The notes beneath the pieces were generated by a model. The model was given only the letters and a program-made list of their open reading frames with translations. It searched no databases and had not been told where the DNA came from. The position numbers and the translations under genes are program-made. Shown here in pieces: positions 1-7,717 of a stretch of DNA of 17,032 nucleotides. Within the stretch, counting starts at the first letter, position 1. Each line of letters begins with the position of its first letter. The DNA comes from an uncultured Cellvibrio sp. (GTDB lineage Bacteria > Pseudomonadota > Gammaproteobacteria > Pseudomonadales > Cellvibrionaceae), in NCBI GenBank assembly GCA_946886255.1, contig CAMPIG010000051.1, positions 1 through 17,032 on the forward strand, in the 5' to 3' direction.

Positions 1-13
1 CCACAATTTTCAT
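1..13 (-). CDS. Start of an unidentified gene, cut by the left edge
   Basis: Only the first codons are visible. On the minus strand an ATG at 13-11 opens the reading M-K-I-V and runs off the window. A good ribosome binding site (GAAGG, 25-21) lies 7 bases upstream of it. The gap to the stop of the upstream GH105 gene is 65 bp, so the two are probably co-transcribed. Nothing can be said about its product from four residues. I infer a gene because the start codon and the binding site are well spaced and the orientation matches the neighbouring pectin genes. Confidence 0.45.
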
Positions 14-78
14 AATAAAACCTTCAGCGTTACCAGGTTGATTGTTCAATAATACAGTTTAAAGGTACGGCTTATTAT

Positions 79-2592
79 TTATTGTGATGCGGTATCGCCA
101 AGCAGCTTATACATCTCTATACCCGCAAGTATGAATGGCCCATTACCTTTCGGATCATTCTCGTACACGCGCTCACTCATATAGTAATCGTAGCTGCCAT
201 CGCGACCAAAGCCCAAGCCGGCCACCAGACATTGGTTGGTCATACTGATCAAGCCATCCGGGTGTACAGTAACGAATTCCTTGATCAGACCTTCATAGGC
301 CTGTTGCGCGGTAGCGCGATATGAATCCGGAATGTAACCCTTGTTAATTGCCTTCGCATAAAAGTACGTGAACATGGCGCTGGCTGAGGATTCGCGATAA
401 TTTCCGACGCGCTTCGGTTGGTCCAGGATCTGAAACCAGGTGCCGGTAGCCGGGTCCTGATAGCGACGCAAATCCGCCGCCAGTTCAGTCACCATGTCCA
501 ATAAAGGCTTACGCAATTCGGTGTTGTTTTTCGGAATATAATCCAGTACATCGACCAATGCCATGGTTAACCAGCCTAAACCTCTGCCCCAATAAAATTC
601 TGACAAGCCGGTTTCTTTATTGGCCCAGTTCATTTGTTTGGATTCGTCCCAGGCATGATAGTAAAGCCCGGACTCCGGATTGCGCAGTTTTTCGTGGACC
701 AGTTTGAATTCTTTGACGACTTCTTTCAGGCTTTCGCCATCTTCAAACATCACACTGTAACGGGCCAGAAACGGCATGCCCATATAGACACCGTCGAGCC
801 AGACCTGATGAGGATAGGACTGTTTGTGCCAAAAGGCACCGTCGCTGGTGCGAGGATGTTCCTTTAACTGCTTGCGCAGAAGGTCAGCGGCTTTACGGTA
901 TTTTTCGTCTTTGGTTTTCTCATAGAGACTCAACAACACGACACCCGGCATGACGCTGTCGATATTGTAGTTTTTGATGTCGTATTCGCGAATGTCCCCC
1001 TCATCGGTAATAAAACTTCCTGTGACTTTTTCAGCGACATCATCATAGCGGGCATCGGGTGCAACCTTGGCCAATTCCTCCAGCGCCAGAATCTGCAAGC
1101 CGTGAATATCATATTCAAACTTGGGTTTGCGACGGCGATTCTCATCCCATCCATCGTAATGATAATTCAAAGTTTTACGTTCCAGTTCCGAGTCCACCAA
1201 ACGCTTGCTCCAATTCAGCGCTGCATCGGCGGTGATGGGAAATGATTTTGCCGTTTCGCTCAGTTTGCTTTCAAAACGAATGCGCGGCGTGACAGTCAAG
1301 CGTTTCACCTCCTGCTCCAGATACGCCACAAACTCTTCCTCGGTTTTAATACCTTCTTTCTCGCCGTCCCATGCCGCAAGGAAGTAGTACTCGAGCTCGC
1401 CGTCGGTAGGCTCCATAACAGAGACGTAGCTGTTGGCATCTTCAGTTTGCTCACTACGGCTCTGGCGATGGAAGAGAATAGCCATGCCCAGATAATCATC
1501 CTCGCCACTCAAACTTTGTTTGCCCCAACTCGCCACATAAGTCCAGGCGTAACCACTGACATCCTGGCTGCCTTGTAACAATTTTGTGCCGGGATGTTTC
1601 ACCATGCCGATGGCGAGATTAGGTAATTCTTCTGACATACTTAACCGGGTATGCACCAAACGACTACCGGCGTTCATAGACAGGTTGCTGACAAGGTCCA
1701 GTTTTTTGTTATTGATTTCCCAGCCCTTGTAAGTCAGGTTCAGAGCAGAATAGAGCGGACCATCTTCAACGACTTTAGCAGTCCACTGATCGACCTTGGA
1801 AACCAGCTCAACGTCTTTACCGTTCCAGAATCCATAGCCACCGGCACCGAGCGACTTACCGACTTTTAATAAATCCATGCCCCACTCAGCGGGTTCATGA
1901 TAAGACTGATAGCCATCTTGGCCGACGTTTTGTAAAACCATATCGCTGGTTTTTTTCCCAAAAATATCAAAGCCGTTACGCCAGTCGAGATAGATACGAT
2001 AACCCACTTTGTCGGATTCGATGCCCGGACCTTCATAACGAATAAATTCAGAGTGATCGGTATACTGCGGTGGCGGGGTCAGTTCTTTTACGTTTTGAAA
2101 TGTACCGCCGATATATTTTTTGTCCTGCCACTCGCCGCCGACTTTATGGGAAATTTCAGCGTGGGTTTGTTTTTTAATATCAATTTTGGGAACGTTTGGG
2201 TCAACAGCAATTGAGAAATCTTTGGATTCTGCTGGAGCGAAATCTACGCTCAACAAGAGGTTGTCGGGCTCGCCGTCCCCATCAGTGTCAACGATTTGAG
2301 TCGGTTGAGCATGACCATTAGACAACACGGTTAAATTTGCGGCTTCGGATGCCTCAATACCAATGTCGTAAAATGAAAAATAAATGGGCTCTTGTTTCAA
2401 GCGAAAATCATTGGCATTACTGATTTCAGCCATAGCAAGCTGGCGTTTAGTTTGGTCGGTTTTTACAGATGGTGCTGCTGCGCTACTCTGTTGAGTGCCA
2501 ACTTCTTCTTGAGAACAACCATGAAGTGCGATCAAGAAAATTCCGCTATATATGATTTTTCGAAATGGAGTAGTGCTTGACAATAAACTCAC
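79..2592 (-). CDS. DUF4861-GH105 fusion lipoprotein (unsaturated rhamnogalacturonyl/galacturonyl hydrolase type)
   Basis: A two-domain exported protein of 837 residues. Residues 1-26 form a lipoprotein signal with lipobox L-H-G-C, lipidated at C26. Residues about 60-445 resemble DUF4861 (features such as FIRYEGPG, YLDWRNGFDIFGKK and WGMDLLKVGKSLG), a domain of unknown function common in pectin loci. Residues about 450-835 are a GH105/GH88-type (alpha/alpha)6 hydrolase with NIDSVMPG, WLDGVYMG (Asp about 600, equivalent to the general acid of YteR) and WGRGLGW. GH105 enzymes remove the delta-4,5 unsaturated uronic acid left by pectate or rhamnogalacturonan lyases. I chose the GTG at 2592 because GAGGTG sits 6 bases upstream. 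An ATG at 2613 and a TTG at 2640 are in frame but have poor binding sites. It probably acts on oligosaccharides in the periplasm or at the outer membrane. The GH105 call is confident; the role of the DUF4861 half is unknown. Confidence 0.9.
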   Translation of the reverse strand: MSLLSSTTPFRKIIYSGIFLIALHGCSQEEVGTQQSSAAAPSVKTDQTKRQLAMAEISNANDFRLKQEPIYFSFYDIGIEASEAANLTVLSNGHAQPTQIVDTDGDGEPDNLLLSVDFAPAESKDFSIAVDPNVPKIDIKKQTHAEISHKVGGEWQDKKYIGGTFQNVKELTPPPQYTDHSEFIRYEGPGIESDKVGYRIYLDWRNGFDIFGKKTSDMVLQNVGQDGYQSYHEPAEWGMDLLKVGKSLGAGGYGFWNGKDVELVSKVDQWTAKVVEDGPLYSALNLTYKGWEINNKKLDLVSNLSMNAGSRLVHTRLSMSEELPNLAIGMVKHPGTKLLQGSQDVSGYAWTYVASWGKQSLSGEDDYLGMAILFHRQSRSEQTEDANSYVSVMEPTDGELEYYFLAAWDGEKEGIKTEEEFVAYLEQEVKRLTVTPRIRFESKLSETAKSFPITADAALNWSKRLVDSELERKTLNYHYDGWDENRRRKPKFEYDIHGLQILALEELAKVAPDARYDDVAEKVTGSFITDEGDIREYDIKNYNIDSVMPGVVLLSLYEKTKDEKYRKAADLLRKQLKEHPRTSDGAFWHKQSYPHQVWLDGVYMGMPFLARYSVMFEDGESLKEVVKEFKLVHEKLRNPESGLYYHAWDESKQMNWANKETGLSEFYWGRGLGWLTMALVDVLDYIPKNNTELRKPLLDMVTELAADLRRYQDPATGTWFQILDQPKRVGNYRESSASAMFTYFYAKAINKGYIPDSYRATAQQAYEGLIKEFVTVHPDGLISMTNQCLVAGLGFGRDGSYDYYMSERVYENDPKGNGPFILAGIEMYKLLGDTASQ

Positions 2593-2598
2593 GTGTTT

Positions 2599-2604
2599 CA
2601 CCTC
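2599..2604 (-). promoter_or_regulatory. Ribosome binding site deciding the start of the GH105 fusion
   Basis: GAGGTG on the minus strand lies six bases before the GTG at 2592-2590. The in-frame ATG at 2613 and TTG at 2640 have no comparable purine-rich motif. The 26-residue lipoprotein signal that results is also a normal length. Confidence 0.55.
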
Positions 2605-2628
2605 ATATCGCATTAAGACTCGGACGTT

Positions 2629-2656
2629 ATTTAAGAGCAACGGTTGTCAGTGTGAA
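2629..2656 (-). promoter_or_regulatory. Possible sigma-70 promoter of the GH105 fusion gene
   Basis: On the minus strand TTCACA (2656-2651; 5 of 6 to TTGACA) and TTAAAT (2634-2629; 4 of 6 to TATAAT) are 16 bases apart. They lie downstream of the receptor terminator and upstream of the chosen start. Transcription would begin near 2622, which would exclude the TTG at 2640. The match is modest. Confidence 0.3.
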
Positions 2657-2688
2657 GTCTATGAACTGCATCACCTAATAATTAAATA

Positions 2689-2712
2689 GGGATGCCAGTG
2701 ACCTGGCATCCC
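2689..2712 (-). terminator. Hairpin terminator after the TonB-dependent receptor gene
   Basis: A perfect 10-bp inverted repeat (GGGATGCCAG / CTGGCATCCC) with a 4-base loop lies 28 bp past the receptor stop codon. On the minus strand it is followed by an AT-rich tract (TATTTAATTATT) rather than a pure T run. It separates the receptor transcript from the GH105 gene, either as a full terminator or as a partial one that lowers downstream expression. Confidence 0.7.
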
Positions 2713-2739
2713 CTTTGCGGCTCTTACTACGATGTTAAA

Positions 2740-5448
2740 TTAGAAAGAGTAATTCACGCCCAGGAAATAACTAGCTCCTGTATACGCATCAAGTACGATA
2801 CGCTTAGCTTGAGGATCTTCGTATTCGTACTTGGGTTCGTCGGTAATATTGATACCTTTGAACGTCAGTTTCAACTGGTCGTTGATGTCATAACTAGCGG
2901 AAACACCCCAGTTGCTGTTGTCATCCACCAAACGGGTTTTCCACGTGTTCGCACCAGATGCTAAATTGGTGTAGTACTCGCCGCGGAAAGAGTTGGTGAT
3001 GCGTGCCTGAAATCTATCCCCTTCCCAATACAACGTGAAGTTGTAAGAGGTATCGGACACATTTTGCATTTTGTTACCGCTATCCGTTTCCGCGTCCACA
3101 TAGGTGTAGTTTGCCTGTACACCGAAGCCCTGCATCCAATCGGGACCTGGCAAGAACGTTAATTGTTGTTGCCACGCCAACTCTGTACCACTAATTTCCG
3201 CTCCACCACCATTTATCCGTCTGCTTACTTCAAAGGTCTCATTTCTCAACTGATCTACCTGTGAACCAAGCAAGCTATCGGGTAGGCCAGTTTGCGCCCA
3301 CGGGAGGAAAGTTGTCTCAGATGTTGGGAAAGACTCTACGTCCTTTTGAAAAAAGGTCACACCTAGTAAAGCGTTGTCGGTGTAATACCATTCCAAGCCC
3401 AGATCATAGGCCTTCGCTCTGAATGGCTCGATGAAGGGATTGCCGTAACTCACTTTTGGGTCACCAAAAATAGCAACCGATCCACCTGGGTTCAAATCCG
3501 TCAGGTCGGGGCGTGCCATTACTTCAGCTGCCGCTGCACGCAATACCAACGTATCGGTAAGATTGTATGCGATATTTAATGAGGGAAGGGTATCGCTGTA
3601 ATCATGCTTGACTTCCACTTCACTTACTTGGCCATCTACTACTGTGACGCCTTTAGCTGTCAAATCAGTTTCAGATTGACGAACACCGAGGTTACCGCGT
3701 AAACGATTTCCAAATAGCTCGGTATCCAAATCAAGTTGCGCGTAGTAGCTGAAAACATCTTCTTCTACTTCACGAGTGTCGCCAGCGCGCGGGGCATATT
3801 CCCAGCAACCTGAGTTGAATAGAGCTTCGCTGCGGCCAAAATCCGGGTAAAAGAATGTTTGACCACCAGCATTGATGGGGGCGCCGTCATCAGCGGTTAC
3901 AACAGGAGAAATCCCACAGGCTACTCCATCTTCGGTGCCATCATCTTCGTCTGCAGCGCTAAACGCTTTGTCAGCACGTAGGCCATCGATCTCGTAACCG
4001 TAAGATTTTTGCGTTACACCGAATTTGGCAGTGAGTGCATCATTCAAATCATACTCAAAGTCGACACGAGCATGATCCGTCTGTGCTGTTGCTTCGAACA
4101 AACGGTCACGGTATTCAGACAATTCCCAGTTGGCCGGATTTGCCGTATCAAAGCTGTAAGACAATACTGGTGATTTCTGATTCGAATAATCCCAGAAAAT
4201 AGTGTCCGAAGCATCCGCATACGCAACATTTTGGCGGCTGTCACCATCGCTGTAATGTTCATAAATAACAGTGACTTCACGGTTATTCATTTTTGACTCT
4301 GTCGTACCTGCCAACACAGTAGCCCGGAAATTATCACTGAAATCGTGCTTTAATTCAGCTGAAATTTGTTGATACTCTGAATCCCATTCAGCCTGAAATG
4401 CCTCTGAACGAAAATCAGCATTTTCTACTTCCGCAGAAACCAATGTACCATTCCCATCAATAACGTAACCTGGCAGTACATTCATTTCATTAACGCCAGT
4501 GCCTCCGGTCCGCGCTAACGAAATAGCCTGCATAAAAGGCTCATCTCGAGTTACATCGATCTTTGAATATAATCCGTCGATGGTTAACAGTGTGGAGTCA
4601 GCAATTTGCCACTGTAAGCTGCTTGTAACACCTAAACGGTCTTGATCATTAGTTTTATCAGCATAGCGAGCAATGCGAGGATGTTTTGCAGCGCGTATTG
4701 CGGCTAATTCGTCAGCACTACATGTCTCACAAAGAAATGTATCGTCTTCCCATCGACCAGATTCTGCACCTGTCACGGGAGAGCTTTTAGTGGAGTAAGC
4801 AGCAGACATCAAAAAGCCAAGCGTACTGTCGTCGTTGCTTACACTTATCAAGCCGGATACTCGAGGATCTGTATCCCCTGAACCATCGTTGTAGCCTAGC
4901 TCAGCATTAGCGGCAGCAGTGAATGCGTCGTAATCAAACGGGCGTGCTGTACGCAGAGAGACGGTGGCACCGAGGGAACCGTCTTCAAGTTCTGCGGACG
5001 TAGATTTATAAACATCGAGTCTGTTGAACAGTTCTGAGGCAAATACGTTGAAGTCGAATGCGCGGTTGGTACGAACTCCACCGGAGCCAGCAGCTAACGA
5101 TTGTGCCTGCATACCGTTTACGTTAATTGCGGTATAAGCATCGCCAAGACCGCGTACAGTAATGCTGCGACCTTCACCGTCGTCGCGCTCAATGGCAACG
5201 CCAGGAATTCGTCCTAGGGATTCTGCAAGGTTTTGATCAGGAAACTTACCAATATCTTCCGCAAAAACAGAATCCACAATGGAGGTTGATTCCCTTTTTA
5301 CATTTAGAGCATTTTTCAGGCTCTGGGCATAGCTACCCGTTACCACAACTTCTTCAATAGTTTCATTGGAGTTATCTTGTGCGTGCACGGTTGCCGGCAG
5401 TACAACTGCCATAGCTAACACCAGCGGATTAATCTTGAACTGTCTCAT
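2740..5448 (-). CDS. TonB-dependent outer-membrane receptor, probably for pectic oligosaccharides
   Basis: A 902-residue outer-membrane transporter. The N-terminus is a Sec signal peptide with cleavage likely after A23. A TonB-box-like segment follows (EEVVVTG, residues 32-38), then a plug domain (about 50-165) with FPDQNLAESLGRIPGV and RGLGDAYTAINVNGM. The rest is a beta-barrel ending in the aromatic -NYSF typical of outer-membrane proteins. It resembles the carbohydrate-linked TonB receptor family seen in Xanthomonas, Caulobacter and Cellvibrio. A TonB/ExbBD complex would power import of a substrate too large for porins. There is no N-terminal signalling extension, so it should not drive an ECF sigma/anti-sigma relay. 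The binding site AGGGGA precedes the ATG at 5448. Its place between GH28 and GH105 genes suggests oligogalacturonides or rhamnogalacturonan fragments as substrate; that part is inference. Confidence 0.93.
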   Translation of the reverse strand: MRQFKINPLVLAMAVVLPATVHAQDNSNETIEEVVVTGSYAQSLKNALNVKRESTSIVDSVFAEDIGKFPDQNLAESLGRIPGVAIERDDGEGRSITVRGLGDAYTAINVNGMQAQSLAAGSGGVRTNRAFDFNVFASELFNRLDVYKSTSAELEDGSLGATVSLRTARPFDYDAFTAAANAELGYNDGSGDTDPRVSGLISVSNDDSTLGFLMSAAYSTKSSPVTGAESGRWEDDTFLCETCSADELAAIRAAKHPRIARYADKTNDQDRLGVTSSLQWQIADSTLLTIDGLYSKIDVTRDEPFMQAISLARTGGTGVNEMNVLPGYVIDGNGTLVSAEVENADFRSEAFQAEWDSEYQQISAELKHDFSDNFRATVLAGTTESKMNNREVTVIYEHYSDGDSRQNVAYADASDTIFWDYSNQKSPVLSYSFDTANPANWELSEYRDRLFEATAQTDHARVDFEYDLNDALTAKFGVTQKSYGYEIDGLRADKAFSAADEDDGTEDGVACGISPVVTADDGAPINAGGQTFFYPDFGRSEALFNSGCWEYAPRAGDTREVEEDVFSYYAQLDLDTELFGNRLRGNLGVRQSETDLTAKGVTVVDGQVSEVEVKHDYSDTLPSLNIAYNLTDTLVLRAAAAEVMARPDLTDLNPGGSVAIFGDPKVSYGNPFIEPFRAKAYDLGLEWYYTDNALLGVTFFQKDVESFPTSETTFLPWAQTGLPDSLLGSQVDQLRNETFEVSRRINGGGAEISGTELAWQQQLTFLPGPDWMQGFGVQANYTYVDAETDSGNKMQNVSDTSYNFTLYWEGDRFQARITNSFRGEYYTNLASGANTWKTRLVDDNSNWGVSASYDINDQLKLTFKGINITDEPKYEYEDPQAKRIVLDAYTGASYFLGVNYSF

Positions 5449-5477
5449 TGTTTTTCCCCTGTATATTATTTTGATGT

Positions 5478-5497
5478 ATCACATCGAACGTTGTGAT
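5478..5497. promoter_or_regulatory. Inverted repeat in the 5' leader of the receptor gene
   Basis: ATCACA and TGTGAT are separated by 8 bases, 30 bp upstream of the receptor ATG. The arms face the opposite way to a CRP site (TGTGA-N6-TCACA), so this is not a normal CRP operator. It could be a small hairpin just upstream of the ribosome binding site or an operator for an unknown regulator. Confidence 0.3.
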
Positions 5498-5546
5498 GCT
5501 TTATGTTTGGTGATGAACGATTTCAACACCTAACAATTCCTTCGAG

Positions 5547-5559
5547 AACAAGGCTTGTT
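5547..5559. promoter_or_regulatory. Small palindrome upstream of the receptor gene
   Basis: AACAAG-G-CTTGTT is a perfect 6+1+6 inverted repeat about 100 bp upstream of the receptor start, in the 261-bp gap between the GH28 and receptor genes. No convincing -35/-10 pair was found around it. It is a candidate operator with no assignable regulator. Confidence 0.25.
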
Positions 5560-5709
5560 ATACAGAAGCCAGATGACGTATTTATAAAAACTTCTTCGTC
5601 ATGCCGCTTCAGTTTTGTTTTAGGTCCCTTGTCTTTTGTTATTAATTGCGACAAAAAATGAAAAGTTAGCTTTGAAAGCGATGGAATAAATAGAAAGTTT
5701 TATTGCACT

Positions 5710-7164
5710 CTAGCCGACTTTAAAAGTTTTGCCTTCTATCGTAACGTTTTGAGCGACAAAATTTTCAACGTGTTCGATATCACCAATTTCACCGACAGAA
5801 ACAAAAATGTTGTTAATCATGCGCAGGTCGCGGATAGGCGCGCGTTCGAAACCTCGTACCTGGAAGACGCGCTCGGCTTTTTGGCAAATAAGATCGCGAA
5901 TTTCAATATTGCGTACTGTGGGGTCGAAGTCGCCGGCGTCACCTTCTTCGTAATGAAAGTCGATGACCAGTGCATTTTTTACTTCGCCGATTTCAATGTT
6001 GCGAATATAAAAATTCTCGATGATGCCGCCGCGCATGGAATTTGTCTTGATGCGAATGCCGCGCTCAAGATCTGGGCTGCTCATCTGGCAGTTTTCAACA
6101 AAGATATTGCGCGCGCCGCCGGAAATTTCGCTGCCGATGACGACGCCACCGTGACCACTGCGCATCTTGCAGCCAGTAATCAGGATATTTTCTGCGGGGA
6201 TATTTAAGCGGCGGCCGTCGTTATTTCGGCCGGATTTGATCGCGATACAGTCATCACCGGTATCGAAATAGCAATCTTCAATCACGACGTTTTTGCAGGA
6301 CTCTGGATCACAGCCGTCGGAATTCGGTCCGAGGCTAGCGCAGGTGACGCCCCTGACGGTGACGCTTTCGCACAGTACAGGGTTGATCAGCCAGAAAGGT
6401 GCACCGGTAATGGTGACGCCTTCAATTAATACATTGTCACAACGGTAAGGCTGGAAAAAAGGGGGGCGCAAGTGAGCCCCATCTGCATAAAGTCGCTGCT
6501 CCGGCGGTACACCTTGTTCAGCTTCGGCAAATAATTTAGTTCGCCCTTCGTCCTGAGTGGGATGTCCGGGAAGGCCCCAGTTGGTACCGCCGACCCAGGC
6601 ACCGCCTTTCCAGGGCCACCAGGTAGTGCGGTTGGCTTGGCCATCCAATATGCCGCTGCCGGTTACAGCAATATTCTTCTGCTCGTAAGCGTAGATCAGC
6701 GGTGAGTAACCCATCAGCTCCACACCTTCCCAGCGGGTAAAGACAGCGGGGAGATAATCTTTTGGATCGGTGCTGAAGAGAATTCTGCTCTCGGGTTCAA
6801 GGTGCAGATTCACGTTGGACTTCAGATGAATCGGACCGCTCAGGAAGCGTCCTGCCGGTACGACGACGCGACCACCGCCAGCGTCATGGCATGCTGCAAT
6901 GGCTTGCGCAAAGGCGAGGCTATTGTTGGTAACGCCGTCATCAATGGCGCCGTAATCGCGAACATTAAATTGACGATCAGGAAATGTCGGAACAATGGTT
7001 TGCTGACGAATAGTGGACGCCATCTCCCAAGCCTGGTGATGCTGAGCATCACCAGAAGCTTGGGGGGCGCCGGATTGATCAAGAACGGCGCAACCAATAG
7101 CACTACCTGCGGTAGCTACCAAAAATGTACGACGACTGATCTTTGCGGGACGAAGCTCTCTCAC
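5710..7164 (-). CDS. GH28 family pectinase (polygalacturonase type), Tat-exported
   Basis: A 484-residue right-handed beta-helix glycosidase. The start is a GTG after a GA-rich stretch. A twin-arginine signal (S-R-R-T-F-L at 10-15) is followed by a hydrophobic stretch ending in A-I-G-C at 22-25, so it may be a Tat substrate with a lipidated C25. The mature part opens with NVRDYGAIDDGV. All GH28 active-site blocks are present: NSDG (D283), GDDC (D304, D305), GHG (H338) and R-I-K-T (R371, K373). The family hydrolyses alpha-1,4 galacturonate bonds in homogalacturonan or the backbone of rhamnogalacturonan by inversion. Whether this one is endo, exo or specific for rhamnogalacturonan or xylogalacturonan cannot be read from the sequence. 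It belongs with the receptor and GH105 genes in a pectin set. An unusually long inverted repeat lies in the linker codons after the signal. Confidence 0.92.
   Translation of the reverse strand: MRELRPAKISRRTFLVATAGSAIGCAVLDQSGAPQASGDAQHHQAWEMASTIRQQTIVPTFPDRQFNVRDYGAIDDGVTNNSLAFAQAIAACHDAGGGRVVVPAGRFLSGPIHLKSNVNLHLEPESRILFSTDPKDYLPAVFTRWEGVELMGYSPLIYAYEQKNIAVTGSGILDGQANRTTWWPWKGGAWVGGTNWGLPGHPTQDEGRTKLFAEAEQGVPPEQRLYADGAHLRPPFFQPYRCDNVLIEGVTITGAPFWLINPVLCESVTVRGVTCASLGPNSDGCDPESCKNVVIEDCYFDTGDDCIAIKSGRNNDGRRLNIPAENILITGCKMRSGHGGVVIGSEISGGARNIFVENCQMSSPDLERGIRIKTNSMRGGIIENFYIRNIEIGEVKNALVIDFHYEEGDAGDFDPTVRNIEIRDLICQKAERVFQVRGFERAPIRDLRMINNIFVSVGEIGDIEHVENFVAQNVTIEGKTFKVG
7026..7064. repeat. 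Long imperfect inverted repeat inside the GH28 gene
   Basis: CCCAAGC plus CTGGTGATGC (7026-7042) pairs with GCATCACCAG (7046-7055) and GCTTGGG (7058-7064). This makes a 17-bp stem with a 3-base loop and only a 2-base AA bulge. It encodes the linker between the Tat signal and the catalytic domain (about residues 34-46). In the mRNA it would be a very stable hairpin near the 5' end. Confidence 0.8.
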
Positions 7165-7248
7165 CTGTCTCTCTCTTTTATATATTCGTTGAGCGTTGCG
7201 TGTTCGCTAACTTTCGAGTCAGTAATGATCGTGTTCAAGTGCATACAA

Positions 7249-7407
7249 CTAAAACACTGCATCAATGAAGAAAATTATGGTTGATTTCCGTTCTGCCAAA
7301 ACACCGTGTGGGTCAATTAAATTGTTGTAGTAAGCCTGGTGCGTAAATCGTTTATTGGCAGAAGCGGCTATCCGGTTGATGTATTCATTGATGCCGTTTT
7401 TTTTCAT
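7249..7407 (-). CDS. Doubtful 52-residue leader ORF upstream of the GH28 gene
   Basis: An ATG at 7407 opens a 52-codon frame starting MKKNGINEYINRIAAS and stopping at 7249. A weak purine stretch (GCGGA) lies 8 bases upstream. I do not recognise the sequence, and it has no signal peptide or membrane segment. It lies between a possible promoter (7467-7439) and the GH28 gene, so it could be a leader peptide, the remnant of a lost gene or simply an open frame in non-coding DNA. Confidence 0.2.
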   Translation of the reverse strand: MKKNGINEYINRIAASANKRFTHQAYYNNLIDPHGVLAERKSTIIFFIDAVF

Positions 7408-7438
7408 TGTGTATTCCGCTGCCAGGAAAATCAATATC

Positions 7439-7467
7439 TTTTTAGTGTGAAATTTCTATTTTGTCAC
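7439..7467 (-). promoter_or_regulatory. Possible promoter of the GH28 gene
   Basis: On the minus strand GTGACA (7467-7462; 5 of 6 to TTGACA) and TAAAAA (7444-7439; 4 of 6 to TATAAT) are separated by 17 bases. Transcription would start near 7432 and give a leader of about 270 nt. The paired LacI-type palindromes lie just upstream. Confidence 0.35.
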
Positions 7468-7500
7468 CTTTTATTAGTTTGGCTGTCACTGATTTTTTAA

Positions 7501-7514
7501 TGTAATCGGTTCCA
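7501..7514. promoter_or_regulatory. LacI-type operator candidate, site A
   Basis: TGTAATCGGTTCCA is an imperfect 14-bp palindrome with a central CG, the architecture used by many LacI/GalR family regulators. With site B it fits a shared pattern, nGTAAnCGGTTnCA. The two centres are 32 bp apart, about three helical turns. Confidence 0.45.
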
Positions 7515-7532
7515 TGTAATTATTTTTATTCT

Positions 7533-7546
7533 AGTAAACGGTTACA
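7533..7546. promoter_or_regulatory. LacI-type operator candidate, site B
   Basis: AGTAAACGGTTACA contains a near-perfect 12-bp palindrome (GTAAACGGTTAC, 10 of 12 symmetric) centred on CG. It matches site A in sequence and lies on the same face of the helix. The pair could control the GH28 gene, uxaA or both. No LacI gene is in the window. Confidence 0.5.
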
Positions 7547-7683
7547 TATTGCGCCGAAAGAATGGTTTACCGTTTTCTTTACAAAAAAAGAGAAATTTTT
7601 TTCAAAACTTAGCGAAATAATTTGCTCCTAATAAACCGGGATGCGCGCGGATTATGGTTGCGCCCGATGGAGTTATATTGAGA

Positions 7684-7711
7684 TTGACAGCGCTGTCATA
7701 CACAGCATAAT
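7684..7711 (+). promoter_or_regulatory. Strong sigma-70 promoter overlapped by a palindromic operator
   Basis: TTGACA (7684-7689, perfect) and CATAAT (7706-7711, 5 of 6) are 16 bases apart. A perfect 14-bp palindrome, TGACAGCGCTGTCA (7685-7698), covers the -35 box and half the spacer. It has the central CG of LacI-family sites and resembles operators described for sugar regulators in xanthomonads. Bound repressor would block polymerase directly. Transcription should start near 7718. This is the best promoter in the window. Confidence 0.7.
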
Positions 7712-7717
7712 TTGTTT

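Noticed and set aside
634..867. Plus-strand open frames across the minus-strand pectin genes, and minus-strand frames across the plus-strand genes
   Set aside because: They lie entirely opposite well-supported genes, have no recognisable domains and no binding sites. They are shadow frames.
5478..5497. CRP binding site before the receptor gene
   Set aside because: The half-sites are ATCACA then TGTGAT, the reverse of the TGTGA-N6-TCACA order that CRP needs, and the spacing is 8, not 6.
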